Assembly: GCF_018446385.1 (NCBI RefSeq)
Contig: NC_056004.1
Location: 52,332,523 to 52,396,522, forward strand
Direction of reading: 5' to 3'
Source of the DNA: Zingiber officinale
Taxonomy: Eukaryota; Streptophyta; Magnoliopsida; Zingiberales; Zingiberaceae
DNA length: 64,000 nt
Under the pieces are notes generated by a model. That model searched no databases. It had not been told where the DNA came from and saw only the letters and a list, made by a program, of their open reading frames with translations. A program made the position numbers and the translations under genes. Position 1 is the stretch's first letter. Each line of letters begins with the position of its first letter. Shown here piece by piece: positions 46,001 through 55,166 of this stretch.

Positions 46001-46800
46001 TTATAAATCCCCTCAACTACTAATTTTACCTAATTGTTAATTTTTTTACTATGAATGTGTTTAAAAAATATTAATTATCTTCATAAAATCAATGATCTCA
46101 TTATATTGGATAAATTTATATTTGAGAGCATTTATATAATAAGGGATTTATAAGAACCCATAGGAACTGATTTCATCTAATTCTGAGCTCTTTAGGTACC
46201 TCAACTAGAATTGGAAAGTTTATTTTTTAAAATAAAATTACAATCTGCAACAAATTTTGAAATTCGTTGCAGATTAGATTTTTTATATATATAAATTTGA
46301 ACTTTTTGACGCCGATTGAGCTATCTAGAAAGCCCAGAAGGAGATGATCCTTTATTTTTATAAATCTCCTCAACCTCTAGTTTTACCCAACTAGTGATTT
46401 TTTTACCGTGAATGTGGCCAAAAATATTAACCGCCTTCATAAAATTAATTATCTCAATATATTAGGTAAAATTAATATTTGAGAGCATCTATATTATCGA
46501 GGAATTTATATGAACATATAGAAACTAGTTTTATCTCATTTCGAGCTCTCTAGATACCTCAATTATCTTTAGATATTTCAAAATAAGTATGGCATATTAA
46601 ATTACAACTTCTTATACAAATTTAACTAAGTCTTACGTGCACGTAACTGATTTAGCAATTTAAGAAAAAACGCAGTTGGTCAAATTATTTTTTTAAGGTC
46701 ATTTTAATAACCAGGGGATTTATAGGAACACATATGAACTTATTGCAGGTCATTCTGAGCTCTCTAGGTACGTCAGCCAGATTTGAAATGTTATTTTTTT
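43018..46800. repeat. CACTA interior: foldback units 3-8
   Basis: Further copies at about 43226-43506, 43618-43902, 44312-44588, 44780-45535 (holding the MITE), 45960-46205 and 46315-46565. Each starts with a GAGGTACCTA(A/G)..GAGCTC..ATGAAAC..TATGGGTT segment and ends with its inverse (CCCATAGGAACTG..GAGCTCT..AGGTACCTCAAC). Some have a conserved extra tail (ATTACAACTTCTTATAGAAAT to CTCTAGGTACGTCAACC). Copies differ at many bases, so the array is old. Confidence 0.7.
44944..45448. mobile_element. MULE-like MITE, 505 bp, 9-bp TSD
   Basis: Perfect 9-bp TSD ATTTAAAGG at 44935-44943 and 45449-45457. Terminal inverted repeats AGGGGTGTAAATGAACCAAG and, on the other strand, AGGGGTCTAATCGAGCCAAG. The TSD length fits Mutator-like elements. 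The interrupted foldback unit is restored when the element and one TSD are removed. AT-rich centre, no ORF; GCTCG-rich subterminal words (AGCTCGTGAGC, GGCTCGGCTTGGCTCG). Confidence 0.85.
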
Positions 46801-47100
46801 AAAAAAATTAATTTTTGCGATGAATCCTAAATTCGTCGCAAAATTTACGATGAATTTATTATTCATCGTGGAATTTGCGATGAATCCATTGTTTGTCACA
46901 AATTCAATGACAAATATTGAAGTCTGTCACTTATTTCCAATAAATTTTGTGACGAATAATATTTTGTTGCTAATTTATGATGAAAATATTTTTGTCACAA
47001 AATTTATTGCTAAACTATGACAATTTTGCTTTTTGTTGCAAAAGTTGTCACAAATTTACAATGAATATTTTTTGTTACAAATATTTGTCGCTAAATTATA
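46800..47100. repeat. CACTA right subterminal repeats
   Basis: TTTTGCGATGAATCC, AATTCGTCGCAAAAT, ATTCATCGTGG and similar words, as in the left arm but inverted in overall order. Confidence 0.7.
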
Positions 47101-47113
47101 GTTTTTTTTAGTG

Positions 47114-47596
47114 TTTATTGATAAAATCAAGGCTCATTTGATCAATTATGGGTCATTAGATAATCTGGCCTAATTTTGATCAAATCTGGCTCATTAGAAC
47201 AAATCTAGCCCATTTGATCATATCTGGAAAGATCCAACCCAATAAATCAAATTGGCCCAATTCTATAATTTTGACCAATTTTGATTAGCCCAGCCCCATT
47301 TAATTAAATCATCCCAATTACAATCAAGCTGGTCTGATTAGATCAAACTAATATGATTAAACTAACTAATGATTTGAAGTAAATTGGGATATAAAAGGAC
47401 CAACTTGGTCTAGTTAAACTAACAAAAAGTTTGAATTCGATCTGGGTCTAATTGGACTAACCTGATTTGGTTTAAATGAACCAACATGGTCTGATTCAAA
47501 TGAACTAAACCTCATTTCCTTTCCTTTTTGTTTTCGTTTTACGCACATGAGAAATAGTTCTCCCATTAATTTTTCATTTTGATTGATTTAATTAAA
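47114..47596. other. Intergenic flank with TTTGATCAAATCTGGCTCA-like words
   Basis: Degenerate 25-35 bp repetition of TTGATCAAATCTGG and GGTCTGATTAGATCAAACTAA. No gene. TTAAA at 47592-47596 is the left TSD of the next element. Confidence 0.5.
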
Positions 47597-49274
47597 TGTT
47601 ACACAACTGCAAGTGCACGATTTCGTCGTTAGTAATAAAAAGATATCGATTCCATAGGGATTGGTTATAAGCACAAGAGATGTCTCACGTAGAATTGCCT
47701 AAACAATCAACAAGGTAAGGAATGAACTAAGTAGAAACTAGAATTAGAACTAGGAAAGTAAATGAAGTATATGGTTTGGTAAGTGTTCTAAGAATTCGGT
47801 TTCATTGTGATATTCATTGATGTAGCATGGTTATCCAATTCATATCCTCAATTGATATGCAATTGTAGGAAGTTGTCAGTTTTCTCCTACAGAAGACAAC
47901 CGACAAGGGACTTTGATCTACACCTCTGGCGATTAAATGGTTATGATCCCTATGAAGTTTGTTAGTGGGGCAGCCTACAACCAACGCCCCTTGGTCATAC
48001 AACATAGAAACACAACATCACTCAATTCACATAAAAGTGCAGGAACTAACTACATTCAACTATCCCACCTCCTTGTAGAGACTAGCTTCACCTTTCAAGG
48101 TGATCCCCTAAACGTCCGTTAGCGGGGAAGCCTGTCACAAACACCCCTCCGTCATATGATCTAGGGTATCCCTTTACGGGATCCAAAAGCCTCACAAACA
48201 TTCAATCAAACATGGTAATGAGATCCAAACACAAGCATCCACACAAGATCAAATAGATACAAAATACATCAACATCATCTAAATAGGAAATTGGCATATC
48301 CATGAGATTCATACATCAAATCACACCTCAATTACTCCCTTAATCCTAGAACAATGAATCTACTCCATAATACAAAGATAGAGATTCAAAAACAAAGAGA
48401 TTACAAACATTCCAATCCCCAACAAGAAGAGAGAATAGAAATGCTTATCTAGAGACGATAAGTGGTCTTCAGAACCAATCCTTAGCTTCTAGAGTCGATG
48501 CGGAGGTGGAGATGGCTTAGGATCGTTGGAACAAAGCTGGAGAGGATGAAGAACAACCCCAAGTTGAATATCCCCAAAAGGGAGAGCCTCCTCTCTTTGA
48601 AAGGGGAAGAAACCCCCTTATATAGAGTAAGGCACGGGCACCACACGGCCCGTGCCACGGCCGTGTGGCTCTCACACGGCCTCACAAGTCTTGCTCTCAA
48701 CCAAGGTGGCACGTCTGTGTAGATCTACATGATCGTGTGTTGCTACAACTCTGGATGGCTTACACGGTTGTATGGCTCACACGGCTAGGCCATTCTTGGC
48801 TTTTGGAAATCTTGCACGGTCATGTGGCTCACACGGCCTAAGCTTGCTTTCACTCTGGAGTCATTTCATGGTCGTGTAGATCTACACGACTGTGTGCTGG
48901 AAAAGCTACTGGGATGGCACGACCGTGTGGATCCACAATGCCATGTCATCTTCCTCCTTTGGTAAAGCTACATGGCATGTCTGCACCACATGGCCTAGGT
49001 CATTTTCCTCCTTGCTTCTTTAGCATGACCATGTGGCTCACATGGCCAGTGCTGTCCTCCTTCCTTTATTAACAAGATTGACCACGAGCATCGTTTCCTC
49101 TCCACATTCGACTCCTGTAAGCAGAAAATACACAAGAGCAGATTTTCGAACAAAGAAGAGTAATTATGCTAAAAGTAAGACTAAGAGTATGAAGGTGCAT
49201 AGACAATGAATGCGTAAAATATATGATTGTGCATCAAAAAATGTTCAATAAGTGTATATAATTTATGCACATCA
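47597..49274 (-). mobile_element. Athila-like 3' LTR
   Basis: Minus-strand start TGATGTGCATAAA (49274) and end at TGTTACACAACTGC on + (47597). Contains the CACGGCCGTGTG dyad array (48607-49075) and a TATA-like box (TATATAAG on minus at about 48617-48624). Confidence 0.9.
48607..49075. repeat. CACGRCCGTGTG dyad array, 3' LTR copy
   Basis: About fifteen half-sites of CACACGGCCGTGTG type, many paired around short spacers (GTAGATCTAC or GGATCC-like centres, as in GTGTAGATCTACACGAC near 48872-48890). Self-complementary. Confidence 0.75.
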
Positions 49275-49295
49275 CACCCCCAGACTTAAACCTTT
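49275..49295 (-). other. Athila-like polypurine tract
   Basis: On the minus strand TTTAAGTCTGGGGGTG directly precedes the 3' LTR start. A second copy, with a long G-run, lies at about 50308-50340. Confidence 0.8.
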
Positions 49296-50163
49296 TATTG
49301 TCCTCAATCAAAATGTCACAATCTAAACTCATGTGCTCTATAATGCATCATAATCCCTAGTGCACTTTCCTAACTTTATCTACAAGTTTCATTGATAAGC
49401 ATGATCATGAAAATAACTCAAGTATGACCTAATCATAAGTTTCTTGTGCACAGTGCAATAGGTGACCCAAACTCTTCAAGTTTCAATCTTTGTTCTAGTC
49501 AAGTCGTCATCCAATCGAGTTACTAATGTTCCTGGAGATAGGCACTTACCTGCCACACACTTGGTTTATATTCCTCAATCAACCCAATATCTCAAAGGCG
49601 TGCTCAATATCAAGAGAAACATAGAAGTCATTTCCCCAGTAACCTAACTCGGTTTCAAAGGGGTAACTTGCTTGTTTCCATTCACAACAACTATTTTTTA
49701 TATCCCTTATTCATTTTTTTTCATCATCATTTTTTTTCTTTTTCTACGTAATTGAAAAATACTTGAACACAAATGCATTTAAGTGCAAATATTAGGATAT
49801 TTTGATTTTTCCAAATGAGTTGGCATGACTCGAGCATCATCCAGTAACCAAGATGTAGTTTGAGAAATTACCATAGGAACTAAGTACTAAACAAATAGGA
49901 TGAATCATGATTATTCCAATGATATCAACTATTCAAGCTCAAGTAAAGTGATAATAGAATTCTTAAGGTTAAGCCAAAACTCGAATTTGTTTCCATACAA
50001 TACTTAGCTCATATCATGTTACTTAAGATAGAGAAAAGAGGTATACTAAACATACTAGCATTATATCTAAAATATCATGAATCAAGATATAAACGTGCAA
50101 ACAATTTTACTTATAGACAAATCAGAAGAAGTGAGGAATGATGTTCTCAATATACCACATGTT
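49296..50163 (-). other. 3' untranslated part of Athila-like element
   Basis: AT-rich, no coding motif. Lies between the two copies of the TTTAAGTCTGGGGGTG purine tract. Confidence 0.5.
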
Positions 50164-50307
50164 TCAAAAGACAATCAAGTGACAGTCAAAACCAAATCTA
50201 GCAACAAAGCAAGGAAAAATGCTTGCAAAAACTGAATACAAGCAAAGTAAAACAAAATGCAGAACAACTGAAAATGTAAAAGAAAATGCAAAAATTTCAG
50301 GTTGCAA

Positions 50308-50340
50308 ACACCCCCCCCCCCCCACCCCCAGACTTAAATT
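50308..50340 (-). other. Second (internal) polypurine-tract copy
   Basis: Minus strand TTTAAGTCTGGGGGTG followed by a G-run of about 15; about 1.05 kb upstream of the tract next to the LTR and just after the ATHILA ORF. Confidence 0.6.
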
Positions 50341-51878
50341 TTTCATCGTCCCGATGAAATCAATATCATGGTGATGGAGGGGAGGGCGGGGAAATGGAGG
50401 TCTACATGGTCGGCTAGCAAGAAAACTAGGAAAACCAGGAGTCTCGCTCAGGATCCTATGATATTCATAGAGGGCGTCAACTTGTTGACATGTAATGGTC
50501 ATGCCCTCTATGAACTCTCTCAGTCTAGCTTGATTTATATCATAATCCTGGACAAATTCAGCCACCTGACCCTGAAAGTTCCTCGTGAACTGAAAATGAT
50601 CTTGCATCTCTCTATACTAGTCATCAGACAAGGTGAAGCGGCCCTCCAACATTACTCGTTGGGCCTCTTACTTCTCATGAAGTGAGTCTAGAGAGAGGCA
50701 CGGAAATCAGAAAAAACAAATCTGGAGTGACCCATACCATGGGCAAAAGAGTACCTAGTAGGTTCCGGATGTCTGGACGGCTGCGGGTGTCTAGATGACG
50801 AGGGCTCAAGGTGGGGCTCGGTGTCTCCGGACATGGAAGGGACATTCTCGGAATCTAAATCGGTGATCACCCAATTAGCAGGGTTGCGAATAGAGGTCCG
50901 CTCGGGATAAGGAAAGGATAATGGAAACCCATCCTTCTTAGGAAAGGTAAAACCATTCCCATCCCAGAAAATCATCTTCATGGCAAGACATGCATCGATA
51001 TCGATCATGTCATTGCCATGAATGATTTCTAACTCGTCTAGATCACAACCTAGATTTATAGATATTTGGATAATCAATCCACCAAAGACAATCAATCCCG
51101 AGGATGTTTTCCCGGCTCTCACTAGGTTTTGCAAAAAATAGAAGCCGGAATCAAAGTCAACCTTATGTAACATAGCCCATAGAGCATAAAGTTTCACTTT
51201 CATTACGACTCCATCACTTTCCCCTCTATTAAAAATAGTTTTACTCATAACTCGGTGTAAGTATCTAAAGATGGGGTTTTGCATATGGCAAGCTTTAGCT
51301 CTAGAAGGCTTATAAGGTTGATCCAATCCGGTGATTGAATTTAAAAAATTATTCCAATTAAATCTAGGGTCAAACCTATGAGAGCTGCCAGTAGACAAAC
51401 CAAAACAACTATTGAAGTCACTAAATGCCCACTGAATTTCTTGATTCATTAATCTAAAAGTAATTTTGCCAACATAATCATCTTCATTTGAATAGGCAAC
51501 ATCTAATGAGCTCAAGAATTCAAGTATAATTCAGGGGTATGTAGGAAGATGTGTGTACATAATATCATCTCAATTTAGAGAACTGATCATCCAATTTACA
51601 TCATCTCTAATTTCTAAAATGTTCAAAATAGTTGGGTCTATGTATCGTGTACACACAACCTTCCTTGTGACAAGAATATCAAATCTAGCTTTATGATCCT
51701 CATTTCTAAAAATGATATTGAATTCATTATCGTTACCTTCGTCATGTGCCCTCCGTTTGCCTTTCCCATTTACGACTTTCTCTTTGCCCTTTTCCTTTGA
51801 TGGATCCTTTTCTCGGCTTGAACCACCACTTCCTTTTTGAAGCTTCTTCAAAAGGTTGGACATGATGTCAAGTTCCAA
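50341..51878 (-). pseudogene. ATHILA ORF (Arabidopsis retrotransposon ORF-1 family), lightly damaged
   Basis: Minus strand from about 51878: a Lys/Glu-rich N-terminus (EKGKEKVVNGKGKRRA) and FRNEDHKARFDILVTRKVV, a TGA at 51570, then a 275-codon block (51515-50688) with YVGKITFRLMNQEIQWAFSD, NNFLNSITGLDQPYKPSRA, NPIFRYLHRVMSKTIFNRGE and SGLIVFGGLIIQISINLG, which I recognise as the ATHILA family. A third segment (50607-50341) has QDYDINQARLREFIEGMTIT, then a Pro-rich PPFPRPPLHHHD end. Stops or shifts separate the three parts. The function of this 3' ORF is unknown; it is sometimes placed in the env position. Confidence 0.82.
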
Positions 51879-51899
51879 GAGGGAAAAGTGTTGTTTAAT

Positions 51900-52085
51900 T
51901 GGAGAAGTGAGATCTTGAGAGAATATATCTCGAAAAATAGGATTTTAGAGAAGGAAGTTGTAGATCTTGAGGGTATGAGAGGAGAATTGTTGTTTAGATC
52001 TAAATCTGGATGTGGTTTATGGAGAAGAATGATTGAGAGATCTAGATCTGAGAGGTTAAGAAGGAAGGTTGAAGATGAGAAAGGG
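51900..52085 (-). other. Leader of the ATHILA ORF
   Basis: GA-rich on +, CT-rich on minus (TTCTCTCCAACCC type), as expected of a 5' untranslated leader between the dyad array and the ORF. No coding motif. Confidence 0.4.
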
Positions 52086-52535
52086 TTGGAGAGAAGATTT
52101 GGCATGGGGGTGTGGCCGACATGGCCTTGGCATGACCGTGTCTTATAGGCACAACCAGTTCAAGATGCTCCACACAGTAGTGTAGATCTACACGACCCAA
52201 GCAGTCCTCCTTTCGATCAAAATCGCACGGCCGTGCCAAATGGCACAAGCAGTGCCATCTCCTCCTCGGCTGGGCTCACACGACCGGTGTGTGTCACACA
52301 GCCATGTTCATTTTCTTCTCTGTTAGCCTCACAAGGTCGTGTGTGTCACACAACCTCCTTCTTCTCCTCCTTTGGAATTTTCACACGATCGTGTGAAATC
52401 ACACGACCTTATCCTTCTTTTTCTCTAGTGAGCACACATGGCTAGTGTGAGTCACATGACCTTGTGCTCCTCCACCTCTGTAAGTGTCACACGACCGTGT
52501 ATGGTACACGACCGAGCTCTGTTAAGTCCAGTATT
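52085..52535. repeat. CACGRCCGTGTG dyad array, internal copy upstream of the ATHILA ORF
   Basis: Contains CACACGATCGTGTG-aaat-CACACGACC (about 52382-52405), GGTCGTGTGTGTCACACAACC (about 52334) and CACACGACCGTGTATGG (about 52488). Same motif class as in the LTRs, but a separate array. Confidence 0.75.
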
Positions 52536-52599
52536 ACTGAATTTCCTCCTTTTTGACTTCTCCAATGCTTCTGGAAGTAATGTACAACCTAAAAATAAT

Positions 52600-52940
52600 A
52601 AACAAAAACAATTTTAAAACATTAACTAATGAAAAAGAAAGTTACAATTGAATCTAACTAAAGAAACCCTTGGGTTGCCTCCCAAGAAGCGTTTGTTTAA
52701 GGTCATTAGCTCGACCCCGTTTCCGTTTTCACGGCTATACCCAAGGGGACATGGATTTCCCTAGGGTTGAGTGTGCTTCTTCTTCCCTCATTCTTGCCCT
52801 CGGAGGGTAGATGTACTTCTCAGTTTTTATTTGGGGCTTTCTCTCAACAATTGCTAGATCATGTTCCTCATTCGGCGGCCTCCCATGAGGATGGAAGTTT
52901 CAATCCTCCAATTTGTAAGCATCCACCCTGCTGCAAATGC
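52600..52940 (-). other. Post-protease region, Athila-like element
   Basis: A readable but broken stretch on the minus strand includes EKYIYPPRARM and LLGRQPKGF; no RT motif. Probably the C-terminal remainder of the gag-protease polyprotein. Confidence 0.4.
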
Positions 52941-53575
52941 TCACAATAAAGAAGAGGCATGATTAGAAGAATTAGATAGATCATACTCTAACCTTTCTTT
53001 ACCGATTACCAATGAAAGTTTATGGGTTTTCACGTCGATTATAGCTACAGCTGTTGCAAGAAAGGGTCTTCCCAGTATTATTGGAATCTTCAGGTCTTCT
53101 TCCATGTCAAGCACAACAAAATTTATGGGAATAATACTCCCACCCACTTCTACTAGCACATCTTCAGCAATACCCATAGGGTACCTGCAAGTATGATAAG
53201 CTAATTGTAGTGCCATAGTAGTAAGTTTAAATTTTTTTAGACCAAGCTTATTACAAATTGAGTATGGAATGAGGCTAACACTTGCCCCAAAATCATAAAA
53301 ACTTTTTCTATTAATTCAGATCCTATAGTGTAAGGAATATAAAAGCTTCCTGGGTCTTGGAGCTTCGGGGAAGTGTTCTTCTCAAATAAAGCGCTACATT
53401 CTTCAATAAGAGTTACGGTCTCGATCTCTCCTTTTCTTCTTTTGTTGGAGATAATATCCTTTAGAAATTTGGCAAACTTTAGCATTCGTTGAATGACATC
53501 TATTAGAGGGACCTCAAGATAAATATCTTTAACCTTATCAAGAAATCTGCCAAATTCTTCATCCTTCTTCAACAT
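52941..53575 (-). pseudogene. Athila-like protease domain, frameshifted
   Basis: Minus strand: 53575-53290 contains GRFLDKVKDIYLEVPLIDVI, ECSALFEKNTSPKLQDPGS and FYIPYTIG. A one-base shift near 53290 then gives FYDFGASVSLIPYSICNKLG, with the catalytic Asp (D-F-G-A) intact, in another frame. The segment 53216-52941 has PINFVVLDMEEDLKIPIILG and RPFLATAVAIIDV, the flap and C-terminal part of retroviral-type aspartic proteases in this lineage. Confidence 0.8.
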
Positions 53576-53865
53576 GACTAATCTTTTAAAGGGATTACTT
53601 GGCTTTGAGGGTAGCGTGGAAGAGTCTCTTCAACCTTCTTGGTATTCTCCTCATCATCTTGAATCTAAACTGGTTCAAGTGTTGGAGGAGAGAACTCTTC
53701 TTGAATTTTCATCCCTTTTGGAGCAGCCACTTGAGAATCCCCCAAGGTCCGTCCGCTCCTAAGCTCAATTCTGTTGCATTGTTCCATTGGATTTACATCA
53801 GGTTTTCTAGAAAATTATCCTGATGCTCTTGAAGATGAAGAAGTTATCTGGGTAATTTGGCTATA

Positions 53866-54829
53866 TTACATTTTCTGGTGTTTCTCTAAATTATCTATTT
53901 TCTGATTCAACAACTTGATTTCTTGCTTCAATTCGTTTTGACCATAAATGACTTCTTCAAGCATTTTCTCTAATTTAGAAAATTGACAACCATGAGAAGG
54001 TTGTTGTTGTTGAAAGTCTTGTTGCCTAGGCTGGTAGCTTGCTCTAGCCCCCGTGGATGTCCCTTCATATTGATTATTATGATAAGAGAAGTTTGGATGA
54101 TTTTTCCAACCACGGTTGTATGCGTTGGAGTATGGATTGTTCTGTTTCTGATTATAACTCATGATAGCATCGCACTGCTCAAGTTGATTGATAGGTATAG
54201 AGATGGCTCCCAATGGGCATGAGTCTTGAGCATGATCTGTGCTTCCACATGTTTCACAAACACACACTATGGCGTTGACCGTGTTAGAATTTATTCCCAT
54301 ATTTTTCAGCTTTTTAGTAAGAACATCTAGTTTTGAAGACATCAAAGTAATTGTATCTACATCAAATTTTCTTGATGCTTTAATTGGATTTAGATAAGAA
54401 TAGCCTCCACTTCTTTCTATTGCCCATTGATGATGGTTTTGTGCTACACTTTCAATAATACTCTCGACTTCATCTATGCTTTTGTCCATAAGTGCCCCTC
54501 CAGGTGCAGAATCTAAAGACACCTTTGTATGATAGTTGATGCTGTTATAAAATGTGTGTAGAACTAGCCATTTTTCCAATCCATGATTTGGGCATTGTCT
54601 GAGCATATTGTTATATCTATCTCATGCTTCAAATAATGATTCAGAGTCTGACTGTTTAAAGCTTGCTATTAAATTTCTCATATGAGCAGTTTTGCTTGGA
54701 GGATAGAATTTGTCTAGAAATTGTTACTCACATTATTCCCAAGTGGATATACTATTTACTGGCAAAGAATGTAGCCACTGTTTGGCTCTGTCTCTCAAAG
54801 AAAATCCAAATAATAATAATCGCACTGCT
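53866..54829 (-). pseudogene. Athila-like gag, C-terminal part
   Basis: Minus strand: LLLFGFSLRDRAKQWLHSLP (about 54829-54770), FLDKFYPPSKTAHMRN, an in-frame stop near 54625, then a 246-codon run (54606-53866) with MLRQCPNHGLEKWLVLHTFY and LDSAPGGALMDKSIDEVESI. The zinc knuckle CETCGSTDHAQDSC lies at about 54260-54220; a Gln/Asn-rich stretch and a coiled-coil-like end (LKQEIKLLNQKIDNLEKHQK) follow. The N-terminal part lies on the far side of the LTR inserted at 54830. Confidence 0.85.
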
Positions 54830-55166
54830 TGTCACGCCCCAGGTAGTCCCTGCCAGAAGAAATTTTAGCAGCATCTCCCCTGTATGGGTGACAATATGAA
54901 ACTTTACTACATCAATCCAGATACCTCGGCCAACATGGCCGGAATATACGTATAACATAAAAGTACAATAAGCAAGCATCCACGCAGTTTAATAGTAACA
55001 ACTAATCTAAAGAAAAGATAAGAAAATCATCACAAAAATCCTACTCAACTACACTCATAAAACACAAATCCGATATCCTACTCAAATACACCCATAAAAC
55101 ACAAAACTCCAGCATACATTCAAATAAAAACCCATCGACACATAACAAAACGTATAAGATCCAAAT

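Larger units (their letters stand above)
27999..47113. mobile_element. CACTA-like (EnSpm) non-autonomous DNA transposon, 19.1 kb with nested insertions
   Basis: Left end CACTAAAAAACC (27999), right end TTTTTTTTAGTG (47113), flanked by TTT (27996-27998 and 47114-47116), the 3-bp TSD size of CACTA elements. Both arms are packed with short GCGAYGAATTT / AAATTCRTCGC words in both orientations (28010-28310, 34970-35830, 46800-47100), the subterminal repeats expected for transposase binding. No TNPA/TNPD-like frame is visible. The interior holds a captured receptor-kinase fragment, foldback units, three LTR insertions and a MITE; without the insertions listed separately it is about 8.5 kb. Because TTT is a weak TSD, the ends and arm repeats carry most of the weight. 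Confidence 0.75.
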
